A stretch of 64,000 nucleotides of DNA from a virus. The notes beneath the pieces were generated by a model. The model was given only the letters and a program-made list of their open reading frames with translations, had not been told where the DNA came from and searched no databases. This document shows, piece by piece, positions 43,809-52,155 of the stretch (within the stretch, counting starts at the first letter, position 1; every line of letters begins with the position of its first letter). The stretch spans positions 1 to 64,000 of the IMG/VR virus record IMGVR_UViG_3300044648_000206. One strand, 5' to 3'. A program made the position numbers and the translations under genes.

Positions 43809-45998
43809 TCACGGGTGGTTGTGACCGTCGATGCGCGGGATGTCTTTCCAGCTGGGGTCGTCGTCCGTGACGCGCTCGAGGATGACTTCCTTCCACGCCC
43901 GGATGCGCGGGTTCTCCCGCCGCACGTCGTCGTCGAGGCGGTGCATCCGCACCTCGGCCACCCGGTAGCGCCCCATGATCATCGGGTTGACCGCTCCGTC
44001 CACGTCCGGGATGAAGCCGTCGAACCGGTTCTCCTTGAAGGTGAAGACCTGCGGCACTCGCATGAAGTCGGGCCGAGACTCGTGGACCGCCTCCAGGGCG
44101 GCCTGCACGTCCTCGTTCTCACTGATCAGGTGGAAGAGCAGCGACTCCTCGAGCGAGGCCTTGTCCTGGAAGGTGTACCCGTCGACCAGCTCGTCCTCGT
44201 CCTCGATCATGTTGAAGAGGTCCTGCCGGAGCTGGGTGTAGTCGCCTCGGTGGTAGGCGGTGCGGGTCTTGGCCCGCAGCCCGGCCTCCCGGAAGACCTT
44301 GACGATCTCGCCGTCCTCCATGTTGTTGACGATGTCGGCGAGGTTGTCCTTCATGTCCTCGTAGACGACGTTCTCCTGGTCCCAGACGTCCTGCATCAGG
44401 GTCTGGTCCTCGGCCACCAGGTCGTCGGTGTAGTGGTAGAAGTCGTCCAGTCGCCGGATCATGTCGACCGGGGAGCGCCCCTGGTGGGCCTGGATCGGCA
44501 TCGGCACCGACCGGTCCACCTTGTGCTTCTCGTAGGCAGCCTCGGCGGCCATCTCGTCGAAGTCCAGCACCACGCCGGTCCGCAGCTCGGGCACCCCGAC
44601 CGCAGGCTCCCCCGCCCGCTCCGGCTTGTACTCGTTCTTCTGGGCGAAGTAGGCGTCGGCCGGCAGGAAGACCCAGTGGTCGTCGTCGGGCGCGACCTCC
44701 TCGGCGTCGACCTCCTGCAGCTGGCCGTTGACGATGATGTAGATCCGGCGCCGGCGGCCGGTGGTCTTCATCTTGGAGCCCTGCGGGGCGAAGATGTCGC
44801 CGGGCGCGAACAGGTCAGGCGCGCCGAACAGGGTGGGCGGCGGGGCGAACAGGGTGGGGGCCTGGGCCCCGAACAGGTCCGGCGGCGACGACTGGGTGCC
44901 GAACAGGTCCGGGACCTTGGTGCCGAACAGGTCAGGCACCTCCTCGACCTGCTCCTGGCGGGCCCGCTCGAACATGGCGGCCGCCTCGTTGGTGTCGCGC
45001 TCCTTGACCGGCATCGGCCGGGCCACCCGCTTGACCCGCGACTCCTTGCGCGCGAACTGGCCCTGGCTGTCCCGGTCGTACGGGTCGTCGCCCAGGGCCT
45101 TCTCGACGTTGATCTCCGGGTAGACCAGGGCGAGCTCGCACCGGCAGTTCGGGTGGACCCCGGGCGCCCACAGCCGCTGGCCGTTGGGCAGGGTGAATTG
45201 CTCGGAGAGCCGGACCTCGCGCTTGTGCAGCGGGCCGCAGACCTTGCAGACCAGCTCGTCGTCGGCGGTGATCCACCGCTTCCGGGTGCCGTAGGGCATC
45301 TGCCCGGCCTGCTCCTCGTAGAGCCAGACGATGCTCTTGGCCACCTCGCGGGCGTGCCAGGCCTCGGTCTGGCCCAGGACGTCGGCCCGGGCCAGCATGG
45401 CCCGCTCGAGCGCCCGGCGTGCCCCCGGCCGGATCAGGTCGCTGATCGGACCCTCCTGGACGGCCTGCTGAGCCACCCAGGACCGCAGCCGGCGCTCGTC
45501 CAGCCCGTAGCCCTCCATGGCCCGCAGCCAGCTCAGGGTGGGGCTCACGCCCCGCCGCAGCTGCTCCCGGTACCCGGCGACCACTGCGTTGGCGCTGGTG
45601 GCGTGGACCTGCTGGCCGAGCCGGGCCGCGTAGTCGGCTGCCACCGCAGTCAGCTCGGGGCCGGTCAGCCCCTGGGAGGCCATCACCTGGGCGATGGCCG
45701 GCTGGGTCACCCGCATCCACATCGGGGCGTGCCGGGTGAAGAACAGGTGCAGCGCGCCCTCGGGGTCCGGCGGCGGGCCGGGCATCTCCCGGCGGGCCTT
45801 GGCGATGGCGTACAGCCGCCAGGCCATGTAGGAGCCCGCGATGATCACCACGGCCTTGAGGAAGTCGCTCTCCTCGGCCGTGTCGTCCTCGGACGGCGGC
45901 GGAGTGAAGGGCAGGTTGTCCCGCAGGAAGGCCTCAGGGTCGCCGGAGGCGAGGAAGGCCGCCCCCGGGTCCTGCAGCTCCAGCGGGGCTTGGGTCAC
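43809..45998 (-). CDS. MuF-like head morphogenesis protein with C-terminal extension (729 aa)
   Basis: Residues 240-290 (TRKRWITADDELVCKVCGPL, then WAPGVHPNCRCELAL) are the classical MuF/SPP1 gp7 signature, so the protein is a minor capsid component that travels with the DNA. A PDLFG-type repeat follows (354-405), and residues 480-729 form a separate domain that may resemble an ADP-ribosyltransferase. N-terminal residues 46-66 are hydrophobic. It lies just after the large 1075-residue protein, at the MuF position downstream of the portal. GTG start at 45998, overlapping the previous stop. Confidence 0.85.
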   Translation of the reverse strand: MTQAPLELQDPGAAFLASGDPEAFLRDNLPFTPPPSEDDTAEESDFLKAVVIIAGSYMAWRLYAIAKARREMPGPPPDPEGALHLFFTRHAPMWMRVTQPAIAQVMASQGLTGPELTAVAADYAARLGQQVHATSANAVVAGYREQLRRGVSPTLSWLRAMEGYGLDERRLRSWVAQQAVQEGPISDLIRPGARRALERAMLARADVLGQTEAWHAREVAKSIVWLYEEQAGQMPYGTRKRWITADDELVCKVCGPLHKREVRLSEQFTLPNGQRLWAPGVHPNCRCELALVYPEINVEKALGDDPYDRDSQGQFARKESRVKRVARPMPVKERDTNEAAAMFERARQEQVEEVPDLFGTKVPDLFGTQSSPPDLFGAQAPTLFAPPPTLFGAPDLFAPGDIFAPQGSKMKTTGRRRRIYIIVNGQLQEVDAEEVAPDDDHWVFLPADAYFAQKNEYKPERAGEPAVGVPELRTGVVLDFDEMAAEAAYEKHKVDRSVPMPIQAHQGRSPVDMIRRLDDFYHYTDDLVAEDQTLMQDVWDQENVVYEDMKDNLADIVNNMEDGEIVKVFREAGLRAKTRTAYHRGDYTQLRQDLFNMIEDEDELVDGYTFQDKASLEESLLFHLISENEDVQAALEAVHESRPDFMRVPQVFTFKENRFDGFIPDVDGAVNPMIMGRYRVAEVRMHRLDDDVRRENPRIRAWKEVILERVTDDDPSWKDIPRIDGHNHP
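44784..44939 (-). repeat. Tandem PDLFG-type repeat inside the MuF gene
   Basis: Residues 354-405 of the MuF protein contain seven copies of a [PT][DT]LF[GA] unit in 52 residues: VPDLFG, VPDLFG, PPDLFG, APTLFA, PPTLFG, APDLFA, PGDIFA, spaced 7-10 residues apart. At DNA level the unit GACCTGTTCGGC recurs. Short linear LF repeats usually bind a partner protein repeatedly. Confidence 0.85.
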
Positions 45999-48900
45999 CG
46001 CTGGTCGTCCTCACGGCGCTCCGCTGACCCGTCGATGACCCGGGGGTCCTGGCCGCTGGCGATGTGCCGGGCGGTCGACGGGTCGTTGGTCTGGATCACG
46101 ATGTCCCGGTCCCGCATGGCCGCCTCGCGCTCCCGCCGCTCGAGGTCGGCCTGGTCGGCCAGGTGCTTCTCGGCCTCGTCCTTGCGACGCAGCGCCTGCT
46201 TGTAGATCATCGCGTTGCGGATGTTCTGCTCGTAGCGCGGGGCGTGCGAGGGCCGCAGCCGGCCCTCACTGCCCAGGGCCGCCTGGTAGAACCGGTACTG
46301 CTCGCGGATGTAGTCGTCGATGTCCTGCTTCTCGCCGACGTGGATCTTGGCCTTCTTGCTCTCGGCCACCCGCTGGTACTGCGCCGGCGTCCGGCCCGGG
46401 CCAACCTCGTCGCCGAAGTCGTAGGTCACGTCCATCGCGTTGCCGAGCATCATCTCGACCAGGTCCCACTCCCGGCCCTTCTTGGCCTGCTCAGGACGCT
46501 CCAGCCGGTCGACCGAGTCCTGCGGGACGCTGCCGAAGCCCTTGTCCATGAAGGTCCGCACGTCCTCGAGTAGGCCCTTCTTGGCGGCCGCCGGGTTGCG
46601 GCGGGCCTCCTCCAGGAAGGTCCGGTCGTCCATGGCGTACAGCCAGCGCATGTTGTCGTCGAGCTGGTTGCGCACCGGGCCGATCGCCGTCGCCCGGCCG
46701 GTGTTCGGGTCGGTGATGGAGGTACGGCCACGCAGCTCCCGACGCAGGGCGACCATCGCCTCGAGGTCCTGGTCCGGCCGGCCACCCGCAGCAGGAGCCT
46801 CGGTAGCCTGAGCCTTCTCCTCGACCTTCGCGGGAGTCTTGTCCCGGGACGGCAGAGCGGTGACCAGGCGGTTCTGGTGGCGCACCGTGTCGGCGGTGAG
46901 CTTGCCGGTCGCGCCGTGCGGTCCCGGCAGCCCAGGGATGCCCTCGATCGAGGTGTCGTAGTAGCCGACCAGTGCGCCTTCGGGCCGGTTGAACCGGGGC
47001 TTCACGTAGCCGTAGTCGAAGCCCTTGGGGTCCCGGTTCCGCCAGTCGACGTTGGTGATGTAGTAGGGGAACTGCTGCTGCAGCGCCTCCATGGACTTGT
47101 GGTAGCCCATGCCGTTGAGCTCGAGCGGGGACCGCTTGGCGCGCTCCTCGGACTCGGCCCGGGACAGGACCTCCTCGAACTCGTCGTTCCAGCCCTTGGA
47201 GCCGATGACCGCCTCCGGGGTGGCAAAGCCGGCCGCCACGTACTGGCGGGCCTCCTCCTCGACGAACTGCGGGGCGGTCAGCGGCGCGCTGAGGTGACCG
47301 TAGAGCGCGTTGTGCTGGGCCCGGCGGGAGGCGACCTCACGGCCGATCTCCTCCTGGGCCAGCGCCGTCCAGTCCGCGGCGTAGCCGTCCTGGGTCTTCA
47401 TGTGGGACGCCTTGGCGTTGACGAAGTCCTCGGCCAGCTTCCGCTTCTGAGCCTCGGAGAGCTGCGGGTCGCGCTTCTCCTCCTCGATCAGCTCGGAGAG
47501 GCGCTCGTCGTACTCCTTGCGGTCGGTGCGGTCCCGGGGGTTGAGCCCCTCGGCCGCCACCATCGCGTGCAGGTCGCGCATCCGCTCGGCCGGGATCTCG
47601 GCCAGCCGGACGTCCTGGGACTTCACCGCGTCAAGCAGGTGGCCGTACCGCTTGACCATCCGGCCGGCCTTGTCCGAGTAGCGCCGGGTGCCCCGGAAGG
47701 ACTCGTCGAACTCGATGGTGAAGACACCGTTGTGGCTGACCACGGTGACCGAGCGGGCGCCGCTCATCAGGCCGGTGTAGATGTCCTCGGTGGTCGGGCC
47801 GCCGAAGGTACGAGTCCGGATGTAGTCCCCACCCCGCAGCTTGCTCAGGGTCTTGAGGTTGAAGGGCAGGTACCAGTCGTCGCCGTAGCCGACAGCCTGG
47901 GTGACGACCTTGCCCTTCTTGTCGATGATGACGCCCTCGGAGGGCGGGATCGTGCCGGACTTGCGCTGCAGGTGCATCAGCTCGGCGTCGGGCAGCCGGT
48001 TCTGGAAGTAGGAGACCAGCTTGGACTCCTGGTGCACCGCAGGGCCGTGCCCGTGGCGCTCCCACTTGCCGTAGATCACCTGGTCGCGGCTGCTCGAGGA
48101 GACCACCGACTGCAGGCCGGGGTCGGGGCGCTTCTCCACGCCCCGGTAGCGGTAAGCCGCCCGGTCGGCGTGTGGGCCGATGACCTTCTGGGCCTCCGGA
48201 CCGTACTGGCCGGCGATCTCGGCCGTCCGCAGCGCCATCTGGGCCTGGTAGGGCAGGGTGGGGCCGGCCAGGTCGCTGAGCAGCTTGGAGCCGGCCCGCA
48301 TCCGGCGGAAGACCCGGCTGGACGGGTTGCGGACGTCCTCGGCGTCGAGGGTGTCCCAGTCCTCGGCGAAGGTCTTGAAGTTCTCCAGGCCGGGAGCCTT
48401 GCCCGTCTCCGGGTCGAGCGTCATGGCACGAGCCGCCCGACCGCCCGCAGCCGGGGAGCCGGTGAGCCCACCGACCAGGTTGAAGGCCGCGCCCTCCACG
48501 TTGAGCCCGCCGTCGACGATGACCGAGGCCTCGACCAGCTTCTTCTCCGCCGGGCCCTTGAACTTGGAGGCGTCCAGGTAGTCGTCTGGCTTCTGGCCCG
48601 GCACGTAGGGAACCGAGACCCGCTCGAGACCACCGAGCGGGCCCTTGCGGTAGAGCAGGCTGACGGTGGCCGTCCCGGCCGGCACCTCGGTGAACTCGTC
48701 AAGCATCCCGGCCAGCTGCAGGTAGGCCTGGTGGTACTGGGCCCGGTCCCGGCGGCTGAGGTGCTTGGCCTTGTCCTCCTGCATCCCGATCGAGCCGGCG
48801 AACCGGCCGCTCATCGGCTTGGCCCGGTCGTTGTACCGGATGATCTTCGTCTTGGACTTGAACTGGCCGGTGCGCGGGTCGTGGCCCTGCAGCTGGGCGA

Positions 48901-49222
48901 AGCGCCGGCGCTCCTCGGTGGTCAGCGAGCCGAAGCCGGCCTTGGAGACCACCTCGGCCACCCGGTGCAGGTGGTCCACGTCGTCACCGCTGGCGCGCTT
49001 GGAGACGTAGGTGCGGACCACACCCTCCTTGAGGTAGGCAGCCCGCTTGGAGACGATGGTGTCGATCCGGTGCTGGAGGACGTCCTGGTGGACCTCCATG
49101 TCGTGCTGGAGGGCGCCCCAGACGACCATCCGGGCGTACTCGGCCGCAGCCTCGGGCTCGAGCGACATGATGTCGTCGTAGACCCGCTTCGCGATGCCGG
49201 TCAGCGGCCGCAGCGTCGTCAC
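45995..49222 (-). CDS. Very large head-associated protein (1075 aa)
   Basis: GTG at 49222 overlaps the preceding stop as GTGA, so an upstream in-frame extension was rejected. The protein is hydrophilic and mostly helical, with segments such as HQDVLQHRIDTIVSKRAAYL, EERRRFAQLQGHDPRTGQFK and ELIEEEKRDPQLSEAQKRKL. No family is recognised. Position between a basic membrane-like protein and MuF, and its size, suggest an internal virion protein, perhaps ejected with the DNA. It carries three VSK[RA] motifs in its first 90 residues. Confidence 0.75.
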   Translation of the reverse strand: MTTLRPLTGIAKRVYDDIMSLEPEAAAEYARMVVWGALQHDMEVHQDVLQHRIDTIVSKRAAYLKEGVVRTYVSKRASGDDVDHLHRVAEVVSKAGFGSLTTEERRRFAQLQGHDPRTGQFKSKTKIIRYNDRAKPMSGRFAGSIGMQEDKAKHLSRRDRAQYHQAYLQLAGMLDEFTEVPAGTATVSLLYRKGPLGGLERVSVPYVPGQKPDDYLDASKFKGPAEKKLVEASVIVDGGLNVEGAAFNLVGGLTGSPAAGGRAARAMTLDPETGKAPGLENFKTFAEDWDTLDAEDVRNPSSRVFRRMRAGSKLLSDLAGPTLPYQAQMALRTAEIAGQYGPEAQKVIGPHADRAAYRYRGVEKRPDPGLQSVVSSSSRDQVIYGKWERHGHGPAVHQESKLVSYFQNRLPDAELMHLQRKSGTIPPSEGVIIDKKGKVVTQAVGYGDDWYLPFNLKTLSKLRGGDYIRTRTFGGPTTEDIYTGLMSGARSVTVVSHNGVFTIEFDESFRGTRRYSDKAGRMVKRYGHLLDAVKSQDVRLAEIPAERMRDLHAMVAAEGLNPRDRTDRKEYDERLSELIEEEKRDPQLSEAQKRKLAEDFVNAKASHMKTQDGYAADWTALAQEEIGREVASRRAQHNALYGHLSAPLTAPQFVEEEARQYVAAGFATPEAVIGSKGWNDEFEEVLSRAESEERAKRSPLELNGMGYHKSMEALQQQFPYYITNVDWRNRDPKGFDYGYVKPRFNRPEGALVGYYDTSIEGIPGLPGPHGATGKLTADTVRHQNRLVTALPSRDKTPAKVEEKAQATEAPAAGGRPDQDLEAMVALRRELRGRTSITDPNTGRATAIGPVRNQLDDNMRWLYAMDDRTFLEEARRNPAAAKKGLLEDVRTFMDKGFGSVPQDSVDRLERPEQAKKGREWDLVEMMLGNAMDVTYDFGDEVGPGRTPAQYQRVAESKKAKIHVGEKQDIDDYIREQYRFYQAALGSEGRLRPSHAPRYEQNIRNAMIYKQALRRKDEAEKHLADQADLERREREAAMRDRDIVIQTNDPSTARHIASGQDPRVIDGSAERREDDQR

Positions 49223-50316
49223 TTCTTCTCCTTCGTTCGGCGAGCGGCCGCGACGGCTGCTGCACTTGCCCCGAGGGTGACTGCGGTCCCCAGGGCGGTT
49301 CCCGACTTGCCCCGGTGCGTCCACCCGAGGGCCCTGTGGGTCTTGGCCCCCGGCATGTCCTTGGGGTAGTTCCGGTACATGCCTGCGGTGAAGGCACCGT
49401 GCATCGCCTTCACGTTCTTGAGCTTCTTGTCGGTCTTCGACCGGGACATCCCGGACGCCTCGTGCTTGCGTGCTGCTGAGTGCTTGGCCTGGTAACCGGC
49501 CAGCTGGTACCCAGCCTGTCCTGCCCCGCCACCCAGGACGGCGGCGACCGCGGTCTTCTTGGCCTTCTTCTCGTCCTTGGAGGCGACCCGCTCGGCACCG
49601 TAGGAGGCTCCGCCACCTGCCGCAGAAGCCGCAGAAACACCGGCGCCCCAGCGTGCGGCGTCCATGGCCGGGCCGCGACCGTAGGCCTTGGTGATGTCCT
49701 GGCCGGCCGCGATGGCGTCGAAAGCCTTGTTGATCCGGGCCTGCTGCTCGCTCTTGGTGGGCAGCAGTCGCTCCCGCTCACCGCTGGAGAACTCCCGACC
49801 CTCCTCGTAGCGGGTAGGTCCGGTCGTCGGGGGAGTCGGGGTCTTCTTGGTGGCCACCTGGCGCAGCTTGCGCCGGTTGCGGGCACCCGCGCGGAACCGC
49901 ACCACGGTGTCCTTCGGGGTCAGCTCGTCGTCGTCGAAGCGGAACCGCTTCTTGGGCAGGCCAGACTCGAGCTTGGCCCGGTGGGTGCGGTTCTTGTCCC
50001 GGATGGCGACGTAGGCGTCCTTGGTGTCGTTGATGAGCCGCCGGTCGCCCTGGTCCGAGGCGAAGGTGCGCATCCCGGACCGGTTGAGCGCGACCACGGT
50101 CCGCTTCATCTTCCGGTCGACGTTGTAGGTGTTGCCGTTCGGGGCGTCGAAGGTGGTCTGCTTGTGCCGGGGCTCGACCGAGTCGACCTCCGAGCGCCGC
50201 TTGTACGGCTCCTTCGGCGCCTTGGGCGGCTTGCCGAACCGGTTGGCGTGGATGTACCCACCAGCGCCGGCGACCGCGGCGCCAGCCCCGATCGCCACCG
50301 CCTTGCGCCGGCTCAC
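49219..50316 (-). CDS. Basic head-region protein with Gly/Ala segments (365 aa)
   Basis: Starts SRRKAVAIGAGAAVAGAGGY, a hydrophobic Gly/Ala segment, then is strongly basic (RKMKRTVVALNRSGM, RAGARNRRKLRQVATKK), then has Ala/Gly hydrophobic segments (AARWGAGVSAASAAGGGASY, AAVLGGGAGQAGYQLAGYQA) and ends in a further one. Similar in style to the 456-residue protein. GTG at 50316 overlaps the portal stop. Probably a virion DNA- or membrane-interacting protein. Confidence 0.65.
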   Translation of the reverse strand: MSRRKAVAIGAGAAVAGAGGYIHANRFGKPPKAPKEPYKRRSEVDSVEPRHKQTTFDAPNGNTYNVDRKMKRTVVALNRSGMRTFASDQGDRRLINDTKDAYVAIRDKNRTHRAKLESGLPKKRFRFDDDELTPKDTVVRFRAGARNRRKLRQVATKKTPTPPTTGPTRYEEGREFSSGERERLLPTKSEQQARINKAFDAIAAGQDITKAYGRGPAMDAARWGAGVSAASAAGGGASYGAERVASKDEKKAKKTAVAAVLGGGAGQAGYQLAGYQAKHSAARKHEASGMSRSKTDKKLKNVKAMHGAFTAGMYRNYPKDMPGAKTHRALGWTHRGKSGTALGTAVTLGASAAAVAAARRTKEKK

Positions 50317-52121
50317 TTCTTGCCCTTGGGCGGGGCCTTCTTCGGCGTGGCCTTCTTGGCAGGCTTCTTGGCAGCCGACTGCTGCTGGGCCTTCTGGCGC
50401 TCGAGCAGCAGCCGCTGGCGCTGCGACATCCGGGAGTAGGTCAGCTCCTGCTTGCCCTTGTCACGCTCGAACCGCAGGGACTGCTTGTTCCGCTCGGACT
50501 CGGTCTTGAGCCCGGTCTTGTGCCGCTCCTGCTCGATCTGCAGCTTGGTCTTGTGCGCCTCGTCCTTGTGGCGCATGTCCTGCTCGGCCATCTGCCGCTT
50601 GATCTCGATGTCGGTGTCCTGGACCGCTGAGGGGTCCGGCTGGGGCTGCTCCATCTGCATCTGCTGCTGCTGCAGACCGAGAGCGCCCTGCTGGGCCTCC
50701 ATCTGCATCCCGAGCATCTCCATGCGCTGCTGGGCGACCCGCATGACGTCGGCCTGCCGGCTCTCCAGCTCGAGGGCAGCCTCGGCCTCCTCGGACAGCT
50801 GGGGCAGCCGGGCGGCGTCCCGGACGAACTTCTCGAGCTCGGCGTCCGGGAACCAGACCACGCCAGCCTGAGCCATCTGGCCCATGAACTGGCCGAGCTG
50901 GGTGAGGTCGGGCGGGTCGACGTCGTTGGGCACGATCTTCGGCAGCTTCTCCGGGGTCCATGCGTTGATCTTGAACAGACGCGGGATGGCGTTCCGGTTG
51001 AAGACGTCGGCGATGGCCCGGGCGATGGAGTTGATCGCCGTGCGGAACAGGCCGGACTTGTCGGTGTGCATGGCGTAGGAGCCGACCGACTCGTGACCGA
51101 CCAGGATGAAGTCGGCCAGAACGGTCATCAGCATCCGCTGCTCGTACCGCTGGATGATGGCCGAGGTGTCGAAGGCCCGGGTGCCGCCGGAGCTGAGCAG
51201 CTCGAAGTCGAACAGCGGCTGCTTGGTTTCCTGGTCGTACAGGGTGGGCAGGACGATGCCCTCCTGCTCGTCCCGGCGCACCGAGCGGACCATGCGCTTG
51301 TAGGCCTCGACCATCTTGGCCTTGTCGGTGCCCGGCTGGGCGTTGAGGTAGTCGGCCGGCACCCGCCCGACCGGCATACCGGCCAGGTCGCGCTCGGCGC
51401 CGATGGCCTCGATCTCCTCGAGGCGCTTCTTCATGTACCAGGGCCGGTAGGCGTTGCGCAGGATCGAGCGGCCCTCGGGGTTGTTCTTCACCGAGTTCGG
51501 CCGGAAGAGCAGGCACTTCTCGATCGGCAGCGGCACCGGGCGGTAGCTCGGCGGCGCCATCTGGATCATGCCCTTGAGCGAGCCGTTGTCGTCGAAGACC
51601 CACCGCAGCAGGGTCTCCTGCGCACGCAGCGGCATCTTGCGCCAGCCGATCTTGCCGTCCGTGTACTGGCTCTTCTTGAGCGGGTCCTCCTCCCAGGGGC
51701 CGACCCGGCGCTTGTAGCAGATCTCGTTCATGGCCCAGCCGTAGGGCAGCATGGTGAGGATCTCGGAGATCAGGTCGTCCCAGGTGTGGGACATGTCCTC
51801 CATGCACTGCTCGACGAACTCGGCAGCTTCCTTGTCCTCCGGGGCGTCCCCGGCGGCCTCCACCCGCCACTCGACCTGGCGCAGCAGCCGGTCGATGGCG
51901 AAGAGCAGCGCACCCACGATGGGGTCGTTGGTCTCCATCTCCCGGAAGATCTGGACGGCCTTGCGGCCGCGCAGCTGCGGGAGGAACTCCTCGTCGATGT
52001 ACCCGCCCGTACGGCGCAGGCCGGTCTGCCCCAGCTCGACGTGCGTCGGCACGTTCGTGGGCATCTCGTCGAGGGCCTCGAGGCTCTCGTCCTCGTACCC
52101 GAGGTGGGGGCTGACGGTCAT
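50313..52121 (-). CDS. Portal protein (602 aa)
   Basis: The portal is the dodecameric gate at one capsid vertex. The sequence (FREMETNDPIVGALLFAIDR, LPYGWAMNEICYKRRVGPWE, GIVLPTLYDQETKQPLFDFE, LADFILVGHESVGSYAMHTD) fits the portal family with DUF935-like features. The C-terminal 150 residues are a long coiled coil rich in Met, Gln and Glu, ending in a Lys/Pro tail (KKPAKKATPKKAPPKGKK). It lies directly after the terminase gene, in order. ATG at 52121. Confidence 0.9.
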   Translation of the reverse strand: MTVSPHLGYEDESLEALDEMPTNVPTHVELGQTGLRRTGGYIDEEFLPQLRGRKAVQIFREMETNDPIVGALLFAIDRLLRQVEWRVEAAGDAPEDKEAAEFVEQCMEDMSHTWDDLISEILTMLPYGWAMNEICYKRRVGPWEEDPLKKSQYTDGKIGWRKMPLRAQETLLRWVFDDNGSLKGMIQMAPPSYRPVPLPIEKCLLFRPNSVKNNPEGRSILRNAYRPWYMKKRLEEIEAIGAERDLAGMPVGRVPADYLNAQPGTDKAKMVEAYKRMVRSVRRDEQEGIVLPTLYDQETKQPLFDFELLSSGGTRAFDTSAIIQRYEQRMLMTVLADFILVGHESVGSYAMHTDKSGLFRTAINSIARAIADVFNRNAIPRLFKINAWTPEKLPKIVPNDVDPPDLTQLGQFMGQMAQAGVVWFPDAELEKFVRDAARLPQLSEEAEAALELESRQADVMRVAQQRMEMLGMQMEAQQGALGLQQQQMQMEQPQPDPSAVQDTDIEIKRQMAEQDMRHKDEAHKTKLQIEQERHKTGLKTESERNKQSLRFERDKGKQELTYSRMSQRQRLLLERQKAQQQSAAKKPAKKATPKKAPPKGKK

Positions 52122-52155
52122 GAAGTCATCGTCTCCGTGCTGTCTTGTCGCTCGG

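Noticed and set aside
49223-49324. Extension of the 1075-residue head protein to an ATG at 49324
   Set aside because: It overlaps the upstream gene by over 100 nt, while GTG at 49222 gives the usual GTGA junction.
46877-49369. An 830-codon plus-strand frame opposite the large head protein
   Set aside because: It is an antisense shadow; the minus-strand gene has a GTGA-coupled start and coherent composition.
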